DNA from: Streptomyces olivaceoviridis | GTDB taxonomy: Bacteria; Actinomycetota; Actinomycetes; Streptomycetales; Streptomycetaceae | Length of the DNA stretch: 64,000 nt | Assembly (NCBI RefSeq): GCF_014650115.1 | Contig: NZ_BMUI01000004.1 | Coordinates: forward strand, 1-64,000 | Reading direction: 5' to 3' | In this document: positions 47,712 through 56,339 of the stretch, piece after piece | Position numbering within the stretch: position 1 is the first letter of the stretch | Layout: each line of letters opens with the position of its first letter | Position numbers and translations under genes: made by a program | Notes under the pieces: model-generated | Seen by the model: the letters and a program-made list of their open reading frames with translations, nothing else | Database searches by the model: none | Told to the model about the DNA's origin: nothing

Positions 47712-49001
47712 GTGTTCGGAATCGTCAGGCCCTGCGCCCACCGGCTCGGTGAGCGGTTCAGGGCCGACTGGATGGCGCACTTGTGCGGGCTGTGCCTCGC
47801 CCTGCGCCGCGACCACGGTCAGTTCGCACGGATCGTGACAAACTATGACGGGCTTCTCCTCTCGGTCCTGACCGAGGCTCAGACCGGCCCGCTGAGCGGC
47901 ACTCGCCGTACGGCCGGGCCGTGCGCGCTGCGGGGCATGCGGACCGCGTCCGTCGCACAGGGTGAGGGCGCGCGGCTCGCCGCCGCCGTCTCCCTCGTGC
48001 TCGCCTCCGCGAAGATGCGCGACCACGTCGCCGACCGGGACGGACTGCTGGCGCGCGCGCCGGTCGCCGCCGCCGCGCGCCGGATCGCCGCGAACTGGGG
48101 CCGGGCCGGGGAGCGCGGCGGGGCGGCGGTCGGCTTCGACACCGGCGTCCTCGTCGACGCCGTCGACCGGCAGCCCGGCGTCGAGGCCCTGGCCGGGCCC
48201 GGCACCCCGCTGCTGACGGTCACCGAGCCGACCGAGAGCGCGACCGCCGCGGCCTTCGCGCACACCGCGGTGCTGGCCGGGCGGCCGGACAACGCCGGAC
48301 CGCTGGCCGAGGCCGGGCGGCTCTTCGGCCGGCTCGCCCACCTGCTGGACGCCGTGGAGGACCGGGGGGCCGACGCCGAGTCGGGCGCCTGGAACCCGCT
48401 CACCGCCACCGGCACGCCCCTCACCGAGGCGCGCCGGCTCGCCGAGGACGCCCTGCACGGCATCCGGCTCGCCCTCCGGGAGGCCGAGTTCCGCGACGGC
48501 CGGCTCGTCCACCTCCTCCTCGTCCACGAACTGCGCCGCTCGGCGGACCGCGCCTTCGGGGCGGCACCGGGGTGCGCGGCCGATCGGCACGGGGGGCCGC
48601 GGGGGTCCTACGACGCGGGGACGCAGCCGGGGCCGTACGGTCCCGGAGCGCCGCAACAGCCGTACGGCGGCGGCAACCCGTACGGCGCCGGCGCCCCCCT
48701 CCCGGGCAATCCGTACGCCGGCGGCGGTGCTCCCGGCGGGGGCGGCGGCTTCGGCGGAGGTGGCGGCTTCGGGGGCGGTTTCGGACCGCCGCCCGAGCCG
48801 GTCAAGGGCCGGCGCGGTTTCTGGGCGGGCTGCGGGATGTTCTTCGCGCTGTGCTGCACCTGCAAGATGTGCTGCGCCGAGGAGTACGAGGGGCCGTGGT
48901 CCCGGAAGAAGCGCAACGGCTGCTGCCAGTGGTGCGACTGCTGCTCCTGCCCCGGCGGCTGCGACGGCTGTGACTGCTGCTGCCCGTGCGACGGCTGCTG
49001 A
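47712..49001 (+). CDS. DUF5685 family protein with Cys-rich C-terminal tail
   Basis: This 429-aa protein has a conserved helical N-terminal domain (~1-285) beginning VFGIVRPCAHRLGERFRADW, with HLCGLC soon after, so three Cys and two His could bind a metal. A Gly/Pro/Tyr-rich linker follows (~295-370). A final 57 residues contains 19 cysteines in CC, CxC and CxxC patterns (FALCCTCKMCCAEEYEGPWS, CDCCSCPGGCDGCDCCCPCD). GTG 47712; the function is unknown. The tail suggests a metal-cluster or zinc-storing segment, but nothing proves it. Confidence 0.85.
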   Translation: MFGIVRPCAHRLGERFRADWMAHLCGLCLALRRDHGQFARIVTNYDGLLLSVLTEAQTGPLSGTRRTAGPCALRGMRTASVAQGEGARLAAAVSLVLASAKMRDHVADRDGLLARAPVAAAARRIAANWGRAGERGGAAVGFDTGVLVDAVDRQPGVEALAGPGTPLLTVTEPTESATAAAFAHTAVLAGRPDNAGPLAEAGRLFGRLAHLLDAVEDRGADAESGAWNPLTATGTPLTEARRLAEDALHGIRLALREAEFRDGRLVHLLLVHELRRSADRAFGAAPGCAADRHGGPRGSYDAGTQPGPYGPGAPQQPYGGGNPYGAGAPLPGNPYAGGGAPGGGGGFGGGGGFGGGFGPPPEPVKGRRGFWAGCGMFFALCCTCKMCCAEEYEGPWSRKKRNGCCQWCDCCSCPGGCDGCDCCCPCDGC

Positions 49002-49007
49002 GCAGCG

Positions 49008-49955
49008 TCAGCCCTTCAGCTCCGGCGGGTTGACACGGGACTCCTCGATCGCGGAACCCGTCGTGCCCCACTTCCTGAGGATCCTGTCGTAGGTGCCGTC
49101 GGACAGCAGTCTGTTCACCGCCGCCTGGAACGCCGGCGCCAGTTCCGTGCCCTTCTTGAAGGCGAAACCGACGTCCAGGCGGTGGTACTCGTTGAGGAAC
49201 TTCAGGCCCTGCTGGTGCGCCACGGCGTACCGCAGACCGTTGATCGTGGACATCACGACGTCGCTGCGACCCTGCTGGAGCGAGGACCAGATCGCGCTCG
49301 ACTCGGCGTACGTCTGCACCCGGTACGCCTTCTTGCCCGCGTCGGAGCACACGTGCTTGCCGGCCTCCAGCGTGGCCTCGAACGTCGTGCCGGCGCCGGT
49401 CGCGACGTTCAGACCGCACAGCTGTTTCAGGTCGGTGATCTTCGGGAGCTTGCTGTCCTTTCGGGTGGCGAAGCCCTGGCCGTCGTTGACGTAGGTGACG
49501 AAGTCGATGGTCTTGCGGCGCTCGTCCGTGACGCCGAAGTTGCTCGCGCCGAAGTCGTACTTGCCGCTGTCCAGGGCGGGCAGGATCGCCTCGAAGCTCG
49601 CCTGCTCGATCCTCAGCTTGATGCCGAGCACCCGGGCGACCGCCTGGGTGAAGTCGACGTCCTGACCGGTCAGGGTCGTGCCGTCGGCGAGGTACGTGGT
49701 GCCGGGCGGGGTGCCGCCGACGCTGACCGCGACGGTGAGGCCCGTGGTGCCGGTGGGCAGCAGCTTCGCCGCGGCGTCGTTCTTCCGCACGGCGGAGACG
49801 ACGTCCGTGGTGGGCACCTCGTCGGACTTGGCCGCCACACCGGAGGCGTCCGTGCCGCCCGGGCCACCGGAGCCGGAGCCGCAGGCGGTGAGGAGCAGCG
49901 CGGCCGAGGTGATGGCGACAAAGGGCATGAAATGGCGATAAGCGGGCGTGCGCAT
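49008..49955 (-). CDS. amino-acid-type ABC transporter substrate-binding lipoprotein
   Basis: This 315-aa protein has a lipoprotein signal (SAALLLTACGSGSGG, lipobox LTAC, Cys ~24) and a family-3 solute-binding domain: TLTGQDVDFTQAVARVLGIK, ALDSGKYDFGASNFGVTDER and VVMSTINGLRYAVAHQQG. These bind amino acids or related compounds. Its mRNA carries a cysteine leader peptide 143 nt upstream, and the divergently transcribed permease and flavoenzymes point to a sulfur-containing ligand such as cystine or S-modified cysteine. ATG 49955 starts the lipoprotein; the open frame beyond reads through the leader region. Confidence 0.9.
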   Translation of the reverse strand: MRTPAYRHFMPFVAITSAALLLTACGSGSGGPGGTDASGVAAKSDEVPTTDVVSAVRKNDAAAKLLPTGTTGLTVAVSVGGTPPGTTYLADGTTLTGQDVDFTQAVARVLGIKLRIEQASFEAILPALDSGKYDFGASNFGVTDERRKTIDFVTYVNDGQGFATRKDSKLPKITDLKQLCGLNVATGAGTTFEATLEAGKHVCSDAGKKAYRVQTYAESSAIWSSLQQGRSDVVMSTINGLRYAVAHQQGLKFLNEYHRLDVGFAFKKGTELAPAFQAAVNRLLSDGTYDRILRKWGTTGSAIEESRVNPPELKG

Positions 49956-50062
49956 CGGGTAGCGGTCTCCTGAGGCGGGAGGGTGTGCGGAAACGCGAGG
50001 GGGAGGGGTGCGCGTGTGAAGGCGGAGAACAGGCCGGGAACCGGCGGGAGAACGCGAGCAGG

Positions 50063-50083
50063 CCCGCCCGGAGGGCAGGCGGG
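50063..50083 (-). promoter_or_regulatory. hairpin downstream of the leader peptide (possible attenuator)
   Basis: On the minus strand CCCGCC and GGCGGG form a 6-bp stem around a 9-nt loop, 15 nt after the leader stop. Its position between leader peptide and binding-protein gene suits an attenuation or ribosome-coupling element, but the stem is modest and other foldings are possible. Confidence 0.35.
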
Positions 50084-50097
50084 AGCAGGGGGTCAGC

Positions 50098-50169
50098 TCA
50101 ACAGGACGAGGACCACACGCGACCGAAGTCGATGTGGGAGCGGGTGACCAGCCACTGCTGTGGATGCAT
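50098..50169 (-). CDS. cysteine-sensing leader peptide (23 aa)
   Basis: ATG 50169 opens a 23-codon ORF ending SHIDFGRVWSSSC then TGA (50098-50100). It carries the R-x-H-I-D-x-x-R core and terminal Cys before stop that mark the actinobacterial cysteine leader peptides found before sulfur-assimilation genes. In mycobacteria such uORFs attenuate downstream genes when cysteine is ample. A possible promoter (TTGACG, 17 bp, TCCACT on the minus strand, 50204-50176) would start transcription at the ATG, so the peptide may be leaderless. It is too short for standard gene finders. Confidence 0.85.
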   Translation of the reverse strand: MHPQQWLVTRSHIDFGRVWSSSC

Positions 50170-50240
50170 GGGCCAAGTGGAACAGGCATCCGGTTCCGCG
50201 TCAACCGACTTGAGATGTACTGCTCACAGTCTGGACAACC

Positions 50241-50271
50241 TTGACAGCGGACGGAAACGGCACCGTACTCT
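50241..50271 (+). promoter_or_regulatory. candidate promoter of the permease/flavoenzyme operon
   Basis: TTGACA (50241-50246) is a perfect -35. TACTCT (50266-50271) at 19 bp spacing is an acceptable -10, giving a ~115-nt leader to ATG 50393. It is arranged back to back with the minus-strand leader-peptide promoter, so a shared regulator is possible. Confidence 0.45.
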
Positions 50272-50392
50272 CGATGCACGGCCCTGCTGAGGGGCTCGGC
50301 CGTATCCGCGCCGCGCGGCGCGCTCCCGTGTGAAGGCACCACCCGTTCTGACGACTCGGCGCGTCCTCGACGACGCGCGTCACGGAGCCTTC

Positions 50393-51250
50393 ATGTCATC
50401 GGACACCCTCGCCGACATCCCCACCGTCCCGGACACACCCGGGCCCGCGGACGCCCCGCGGATCGTCCCGCGGCGCCGCTACGGCCAGTGGGCGGCGGCC
50501 GTCGTCGTCCTCGCGCTGCTCGGGCTCGTCGTCGACTCCGTCGTGCGCAACAAGGCGTTCCAATGGGACGTGGTCGGCGACTACTTCACCTCGGACTCCG
50601 TCCTGCGCGGGCTGTGGCTCACGCTGTGGCTGACCGCGGTCGTGATGGTCCTCGGCTTCGCCCTCGGCACCCTGCTCGCCGCGTTCCGGCTCTCCGCCAA
50701 CCCCGTGCTGCGGGCGGTCAGCTGGGGATACGTGTGGCTGTTCCGGTCCATCCCGATCCTGGTGCAGCTGCTGTTGTGGTTCAACATCGGGGCGCTGTAC
50801 CCGCGGGCCTTCGGTGTGAGGACCGTCGACCTGCTCACCCCGGTCGCCGTCGCGATCATCGGCCTCACCCTGCACGAGGCCGCCTACGCCGCCGAGGTCG
50901 TGCGCGGCGGCATCCTCTCCGTCGACCGCGGGCAGATCGAGGCCGCCCAGGCGCTCGGTCTGAGCCGGTGGCGGCGCTGGTGGCGGATCGTGCTGCCGCA
51001 GGCGATGCGCGCCATCGTGCCGCCCGCCGGCAACATGCTGATCGGCACCCTCAAGGGCACCTCGATCGTCAGCGTCATCGCCGTCAACGACCTGCTGTTC
51101 TCCGCCCAGTTGATCTACCACCGCACCTATCAGGTGATCCCGCTGCTGATGGTCGCCACCCTCTGGTACGCCATCGTCACCACCCTGCTCGGCATCGCCC
51201 AGACGTTCGTCGAGAAGTACTACGCGCGCGGCACGGAGACGGCCCGATGA
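50393..51250 (+). CDS. amino-acid-type ABC transporter permease
   Basis: This 285-aa HisM-type permease has five or six TM helices and the family motif EAAYAAEVVRGGILSVDRGQ followed by IEAAQALGLSRWRRWWRIVL, the ATPase-contacting EAA loop. It should dimerise to import the ligand of the divergent binding lipoprotein. ATG 50393 follows CACGGAG. It is coupled by ATGA to the FAD/NAD(P)-binding gene. Confidence 0.92.
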   Translation: MSSDTLADIPTVPDTPGPADAPRIVPRRRYGQWAAAVVVLALLGLVVDSVVRNKAFQWDVVGDYFTSDSVLRGLWLTLWLTAVVMVLGFALGTLLAAFRLSANPVLRAVSWGYVWLFRSIPILVQLLLWFNIGALYPRAFGVRTVDLLTPVAVAIIGLTLHEAAYAAEVVRGGILSVDRGQIEAAQALGLSRWRRWWRIVLPQAMRAIVPPAGNMLIGTLKGTSIVSVIAVNDLLFSAQLIYHRTYQVIPLLMVATLWYAIVTTLLGIAQTFVEKYYARGTETAR

Positions 51251-53007
51251 GGCGGCAACTGGTCATCGTCGGAGCCGGGCCGCGGGGGACCGGCCTCCTC
51301 GAACGCCTCGCCGCCAACGCGCCCGAGCTGTACGCCGGTCCGGGCCTCGACATCCACCTGGTCGACCCCCACCCGCCCGGCGGCGGGCGCATATGGCGGC
51401 AGGCGCAGTCACCGCTGCTGTGGATGAACTCGCAGGCCGAGGACGTCACCATGTTCACCGACGACACGGTGGCCATGGCCGGCCCGGTGCGCGAGGGCCC
51501 CACGCTGCACGAGTGGGCCCGGCTGGACGGCCGTACCTTCCCCGACCGGCAGCTCCAGGGCCGCTATCTGCGCTGGGTGTACGAACGGGCCGTCGCCGAC
51601 CTGCCCCCGAACGTCACCGTCCACCACCACCCCCACCGCGCCCTGCGGGTCGACGGCCCCCGCGAGGGCCGCCAGCGGGTGTGGCTGGAGGGCCGTCCGC
51701 ACCCGCTCCCGGCCGACCTGGTGATCCTCACCCTGGGCCACCTGGACAGCGAACTCGACGCCGAGCAGAACGAACTGGCCGCCTACGCCCGCGAGCACGG
51801 CCTGGTGCACCTGCCGCCCGACTTCACCGCCGACAGCGACCTGACCGCCCTGGCGCCCGGCGAGCCCGTCCTCGTCCGCGGCTTCGGGCTGGCCTTCGTC
51901 GACCTGATGGTGCTGCTCACCGAGGGGCGCGGCGGGCGGTACGAGGGGGAGACGTACCGTCCCTCGGGGCGGGAGCCGGTGCTGTACGTCGGCTCGCGGC
52001 GCGGAGTGCCGTACCACTCGAAGATCGGCTACGACTGGACCGGCGACCGGCCCCCGCTGCCCCGTTTCCTCGGCCCCGCCGAGGTGGCGGAGCTGCTGGC
52101 CCGGCCCGCGGGCTTCGACTTCCGGCGCGATGTGTGGCCCCTGGTCGAGAAGGAGCTGGGCTTCGCCCACTACCACCGGCTGTTCACCGCCCACCCCGGG
52201 CGTACGGCGATGGCCTGGGCCGACTTCGAGGAGAAGTACGCGGCGGCCGGTGGCCCCGACGAGACCCGGGCGCTCGTCGCCGCCGCCGTACCGGACCCGG
52301 CCGACCGGCTCGACCTCACCGCGCTCGACCACCCCCTGGACGGCGTGCGGTACGCCTCGCACGACGACTTCCAGGAAGGGCTCAGGGACTACATCGAGGA
52401 CGACCTGCGCCGCCGCCACGATCCCGCCCACAGCCCGGACCTCGGGGTGTTCCTCGGGCTGCTCTCCGTCTACGGGCAGCTGGTGCGGCTCGGGGACATC
52501 GGGTCCTGGTGGCACGGGTTCTTCAGCTACCTGGCGTCCGGGCCGCCCGGACCCCGGCTGCGGCAGATGCTCGCGCTGTCCCGGGCCGGACTGCTCCGGT
52601 TCGTCGGGGCCGGCATGGCCGTCACCGCCGAGGACGGGGTGTTCCGGGCCGCCAGCCCCACCGTGCCGGGCTTCTCCGTGGAGGCCCGGGCGCTGGTGGA
52701 GGCCCGGCTGCCCGCGCCCACCGTCCGGCGCGCCCGCGACAGCCTGCTGCGCGAACTGCACGCCGACGGCGCGGCCGAGACCCCCGACGGGCTGCTCCGG
52801 GTCGACCCCGGTGACGGCCGCGTCCTCGACCGCGCCGGACGCCCGCACCCCCGGCGCTTCGCGCTCGGCCCGTACACCGACACCCGCGCCCCCGGCGCCT
52901 TCACCCGCCCCCGCACCGGCGGGCCCGCGTTCCGGCAGAACGACGCGACCGCCCGGGCGGTGCTGGCCTTCCTCAGCGGCTCACTCGTAAAGGAACTCGC
53001 GCGATGA
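51247..53007 (+). CDS. FAD/NAD(P)-binding protein (NAD_binding_9 type)
   Basis: This 586-aa protein opens with the dinucleotide motif QLVIVGAGPRGTGLLERLAA and HLVDPHPPGGGRIWR, resembling the YdhS-like FAD/NAD(P)-binding family. Further conserved pieces are LVILTLGHLDSELD and VLVRGFGLAFVDLMVLLTEG. It is likely a flavoprotein monooxygenase or reductase using NAD(P)H; it may supply electrons to the two LLM enzymes or act directly on the imported substrate, which is inference. It is translationally coupled at both ends (ATGA at 51247 and at 53004). Confidence 0.85.
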   Translation: MRRQLVIVGAGPRGTGLLERLAANAPELYAGPGLDIHLVDPHPPGGGRIWRQAQSPLLWMNSQAEDVTMFTDDTVAMAGPVREGPTLHEWARLDGRTFPDRQLQGRYLRWVYERAVADLPPNVTVHHHPHRALRVDGPREGRQRVWLEGRPHPLPADLVILTLGHLDSELDAEQNELAAYAREHGLVHLPPDFTADSDLTALAPGEPVLVRGFGLAFVDLMVLLTEGRGGRYEGETYRPSGREPVLYVGSRRGVPYHSKIGYDWTGDRPPLPRFLGPAEVAELLARPAGFDFRRDVWPLVEKELGFAHYHRLFTAHPGRTAMAWADFEEKYAAAGGPDETRALVAAAVPDPADRLDLTALDHPLDGVRYASHDDFQEGLRDYIEDDLRRRHDPAHSPDLGVFLGLLSVYGQLVRLGDIGSWWHGFFSYLASGPPGPRLRQMLALSRAGLLRFVGAGMAVTAEDGVFRAASPTVPGFSVEARALVEARLPAPTVRRARDSLLRELHADGAAETPDGLLRVDPGDGRVLDRAGRPHPRRFALGPYTDTRAPGAFTRPRTGGPAFRQNDATARAVLAFLSGSLVKELAR

Positions 53008-53765
53008 GCGTCATGGTCGACACCAGGTCGGTGCACAAGAGCGTCGGTTCGCGCGCCGGTGAGGTCACCGGCGTGCTCGGCCCCTCCGGCTCCGGCACGT
53101 CCACGCCGCTGCGGACCGTCAACCACCCGGAGAAGGCGGACCGGGGCGAGATCAGCGTGGACGGCGCGCTGCTGGGGTACCGGCGGGCCGGGGACAGGCT
53201 GTACGAGCTGCCCGGGCGCGAGGTGCTCCGCCAGAGAACCCGGATCGGGTTCGTCTTCCGGAACTTCGGCCTCTTCCCGCACCTCACCGTCCTGGACAAC
53301 GTCGTCGAGGCCCCCGGTGTCCGCGCTGAAGCGGCCCCGGAAGGCGGCGGTGGAGAGCGCGCACCGGCTGCTGGAACGGTTCGGGCTCGGGGACGGGGCC
53401 GACGCCTGTCCGCGGCAGTTGTCCGGCGGGCAGCAGCCGGGGGTGCCCCCGGGCCGTTCAGGCACCGGGGGAGGGTGGCCCTCGCGCGGCCGCTCGCGCC
53501 GGAGCCGAAGCCGCTGCTGTTCGACGAGCCGACGTCGGCGCTCGATCCCGAGTTGGTGGGGGAGGTGCTGGACGTCACCCGGGACCTGGCGGCGCGGGGG
53601 ACGACGATGATCGTCGTCACGCACGAGATCGCGTCCGCCCGGGAGGCAACCGACACGGTGGTGTCCATGGCCGACGGGCGGATAGTGGAGCGGGGGGCGC
53701 CGGACGAGGTGCTGGGCGCTCCGCGGGAGGAGCGGACCCGGGCGTTCCTGGCGAAGGCGCTGTGA
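53004..53765 (+). pseudogene. amino-acid ABC transporter ATPase, degenerate
   Basis: A 253-codon frame remains open by accident, but the protein is broken. About 11 residues are missing before the P-loop (SVGS joins RAGEVTGVLG). Walker A is GPSGSGTST with Thr for the essential Lys. The Q-loop reads VFRNFGLFPH with Arg for Gln. At ~53317-53321 one extra C shifts the frame, so the helical domain (SALKRPRKAAVESAHRLLER) and LSGGQQ lie in the +1 frame. A 35-bp palindromic insertion at 53438-53472 then splits LSGGQQ from RVALARPLA and restores the frame. Walker B (LLFDEPTSALD) and VVTHEI survive. An ATPase encoded elsewhere must serve the permease, if it works. Confidence 0.9.
53438..53472. repeat. 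35-bp palindromic element inserted in the ATPase gene
   Basis: Removing exactly these 35 bp regenerates the normal CAGCAGCGGGTGGCC codons (Gln-Gln-Arg-Val-Ala) of an ABC signature. The insert carries GGGGGTGCCCCC at one end and CCGGGGGAG at the other, the CTCCCCC...GGGGGCACCCCC architecture of small palindromic repeats common in Streptomyces intergenic DNA. Confidence 0.8.
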
Positions 53766-53871
53766 GGGTGGGGGCCGTGGTCGTGGGGTGCGGTGGGTCC
53801 GGCACCGCCGGTCCGCGCCGTCGTGGTGACTCGCCGGTGCGGCGGGGACGAGGAGTGCGGAGGGGGTCGGC

Positions 53872-54954
53872 GTGAGCGGTCTGCCGCACCTTGCCGCCGC
53901 CGTCGACCTGCCCGGGATCCCCGACGCCGGGGCCTACGTCGAGCTGGCCCGGCTCGCCGAGCGCGGGGGGCTGGACTTCGTGACGCTGGACGACTCCTTC
54001 GCGCGGCCGGGGCCCGACGCGCTCGGTGTCCTGTGCCGGGTGGCGCCCGCGACCCGGCGGATCGGGCTCGTGCCGACGGTCACCACCACGCACACCGAGC
54101 CCTTCCAGGTACAGGCCGCCGTGGCCACCCTGGACTGGGTCGGCCGGGGACGGGCCGGCTGGCGGATCGACGTGTCCACCACCGAGGGCGAGGCCCGGCT
54201 GTTCGGCCGCCGGCACGCCGCACCGGCCGAGGCGCTCTGGCAGGAGGCCGGTGACGTCGCCGACGTGGCGGCCAGGCTGTGGGACAGCTGGGAGGACGGC
54301 GCCGAGATCCGGGACGTGGCCACCGGCCGCTTCCTCGACCGGGACCGGCTGCACCGCGTCGACTTCACCGGCACCGCCTTCTCGGTCCGGGGCCCGTCGA
54401 CCGTGCCCCGGCCGCCGCAGGGCCACCCCGTCCGCGTGGTCGACGCCACCGACGGCCCCGCCCGCGCGGTCGCCGCCCGGTACGCGGACGTGGCCCTGGT
54501 GCGCGTCACCGCCCCCGCACAGGCCGCCGGTGTCCGGGACGAACTGCGGGAGCGGGCACGGACGTCGGGGCGGAACCCGGACGCGCTGCGGGTCCTGGTG
54601 AGCCTGCTGGTGGATCTCGGCGACGGCGAGCACGCGGCCGAGCCGGGACACGGGGGCGGCGGCCCGCGGCCCACCGGGCGGGGTCCGCTGTACCGGGGCG
54701 GCCCGGTCGACCTCGCGGAGCTGGTGGTCCGCTGGCACGCCGACGGGGTCACCGACGGCTTCCACTTCGTCCCCGTCGAACCGCGCCGCGATCTGGAGCG
54801 GCTGGTCAACGGCACGGTGGCGCTGCTCCAGCACCGCGGTCTGTTCCGCACCTTCTACCCGGGCAGCACCCTGCGCGAGCACCTGGGCCTGGCCCGGCCC
54901 GCCAACCGGTACGCGGTGCCCGGGGCGACGGCCGTGCCCGGGGGAGCGTCATGA
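53872..54954 (+). CDS. LLM-class flavin-dependent monooxygenase 1 (NtaA/DszA-like)
   Basis: This 360-aa luciferase-like TIM-barrel protein has RIGLVPTVTTTHTEPFQVQ, TLDWVGRGRAGWRIDVSTTE, and the LWDSWEDGAEIRD...VDFTGTAFSVRGP segment diagnostic of the NtaA/SnaA/DszA branch. These FMNH2-dependent enzymes oxidise C-S or C-N bonds in compounds such as dibenzothiophene sulfone and nitrilotriacetate. GTG 53872 lies ~106 bp after the ATPase remnant. ATGA coupling to the second enzyme suggests they act in sequence or together. Confidence 0.87.
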   Translation: MSGLPHLAAAVDLPGIPDAGAYVELARLAERGGLDFVTLDDSFARPGPDALGVLCRVAPATRRIGLVPTVTTTHTEPFQVQAAVATLDWVGRGRAGWRIDVSTTEGEARLFGRRHAAPAEALWQEAGDVADVAARLWDSWEDGAEIRDVATGRFLDRDRLHRVDFTGTAFSVRGPSTVPRPPQGHPVRVVDATDGPARAVAARYADVALVRVTAPAQAAGVRDELRERARTSGRNPDALRVLVSLLVDLGDGEHAAEPGHGGGGPRPTGRGPLYRGGPVDLAELVVRWHADGVTDGFHFVPVEPRRDLERLVNGTVALLQHRGLFRTFYPGSTLREHLGLARPANRYAVPGATAVPGGAS

Positions 54955-56315
54955 CCGTACGGCGGCGGCTGCATCTGGCGGTCGCGCATCCGGGGGCCGT
55001 GCACGCGGGGGCCGTTCCTGCGGAGGCCGTGGATACGGAGGTCCTGCATCCGGAGGCCGACGACGCCGACGGGACCGGTACTGCCGTAGGACCCGGTACG
55101 GAAGTATGGGCCGGTGCGCCCGTCGGCTCGCGGCTCGCCTTCGCCTCCTTCGAGCGGCTCGCCCGCGCCGCCGAGCGCGGCCTGTTCGACTTCCTCCTGC
55201 TCGACGAGGAGCCGCCGCTGCCCGAGCACCGGGGACGGCTGCACGAACTTGACGCGGTGGGCGGCCCGGAGCCGGTCGCCGTGCTGAACGCGCTCGCCGG
55301 GGTCACCGCGCGGCTCGGGCTCGCCGCCACCGTGAACGCCGTCTTCGGCGAGCCGTACGACCTCGCCCGCAGACTGGCCACCCTGGACCACCTCAGCGCC
55401 GGCCGGGCGGGCTGGCGGGTGGCGGTCTCGGCGGACCCCCGCGCGGCAGCGGACGTACGCTCCGGCGGCGCACCCGACCCGTACGGCAGGGCCGCCGAAC
55501 TCCTCAGCGTGGCACGGTGGTTGTGGGACTCCTGGAGTCCCGAGGGGGTGCCCCGGCCGTTCGCGTACCGCGGCCGGCACTTCGACATCGCCGGCGAGTG
55601 CGGGCTGCCCCGCTCGCCCCAGGGACGGCCGGTGGTGATCCAGGCGGGGGACTCCGGGCGGGCCCGGGAGCTGGCCGCTGCCTCGGCCGACGTACTGCTC
55701 GTCCGGCACGGCCCGCTGGAAGCGGCCCGCTCCCGATACGCCGACGTCAAGGGACGCCTCGCGGCACACGGCCGTGCCCCGGGGGACCTGAAGGTCATGT
55801 GCGGGATCACCGTCGTCCTCGGGGATACCGCGGCGGAGGCGCAGGAACGCGCCGCCGGCATCCGACGGCAGCAAGTCACCCCGCGGTACGCGCTGTACGC
55901 GCTGGAGCGGGTCTGGGGAACGGACCTCTCCGGGTACGACCCCGACGGACCGCTCCCCGAGACCGCCCCCCGCACCCGGGACGGCCGCACGCGCGCGCTC
56001 GCCGAGAAGTGGCGGGCGCTGGCCGGGGAGAAGGGGCTGTCCCTGCGGGAGACGGTGATCGAGGCGAGCGGCCGGCAGTCCTTCGTCGGCACGCCCCACG
56101 CGGTCGCCGACGACCTGTACCGGTACGTCCGCCAGGGGGCCGCCGACGGGTTCGTCCTGGTCCCGCGGCTCCCGGCCGGCGGACTGGAGGAGTTCGTGGA
56201 CCGGGTGGTGCCGCTGCTCCAGGAGCGCGGCGCGTTCCGCACGGAATACCGGGGCGGCACACTCCGCTCCCATCTCGGGCTGTCCTCACCGGTACCTCCG
56301 GCAGGGGAACGCTGA
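54951..56315 (+). CDS. LLM-class flavin-dependent monooxygenase 2 (NtaA/DszA-like)
   Basis: This 454-aa full-length member of the same branch has LARRLATLDHLSAGRAGWRV, RWLWDSWSPEG, FAYRGRHFDIAGECGLPRSP and QAGDSGRARELAAASADVLL. A variable Gly/Ala/Val-rich insert near residues 15-45 (AVHAGAVPAEAVDTEVLHPE) looks like slipped repeats. Together with LLM 1 it likely oxidises a sulfur- or nitrogen-substituted small molecule brought in by the divergent transporter. ATG 54951 overlaps the previous stop (ATGA). Confidence 0.88.
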   Translation: MTVRRRLHLAVAHPGAVHAGAVPAEAVDTEVLHPEADDADGTGTAVGPGTEVWAGAPVGSRLAFASFERLARAAERGLFDFLLLDEEPPLPEHRGRLHELDAVGGPEPVAVLNALAGVTARLGLAATVNAVFGEPYDLARRLATLDHLSAGRAGWRVAVSADPRAAADVRSGGAPDPYGRAAELLSVARWLWDSWSPEGVPRPFAYRGRHFDIAGECGLPRSPQGRPVVIQAGDSGRARELAAASADVLLVRHGPLEAARSRYADVKGRLAAHGRAPGDLKVMCGITVVLGDTAAEAQERAAGIRRQQVTPRYALYALERVWGTDLSGYDPDGPLPETAPRTRDGRTRALAEKWRALAGEKGLSLRETVIEASGRQSFVGTPHAVADDLYRYVRQGAADGFVLVPRLPAGGLEEFVDRVVPLLQERGAFRTEYRGGTLRSHLGLSSPVPPAGER

Positions 56316-56339
56316 TCATCGACGAAAGGAACCGACGGC

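Noticed and set aside
50330..50392. GTG 50330 as start of the permease, or as a second leader peptide
   Set aside because: The extra 21 residues are not membrane or leader-like, and ATG 50393 has a better-placed GGAG; no terminal Cys-stop is present.
53004..53765. Intact 253-aa ABC ATPase
   Set aside because: The frame is continuous only because a +1 slip and a 35-bp insertion cancel; the central domain is mistranslated and key residues are lost.
54951..55080. Frameshift in the repeat-like N-terminus of LLM enzyme 2
   Set aside because: The Gly/Ala/Val-rich insert is in frame and the catalytic fold continues normally after it.
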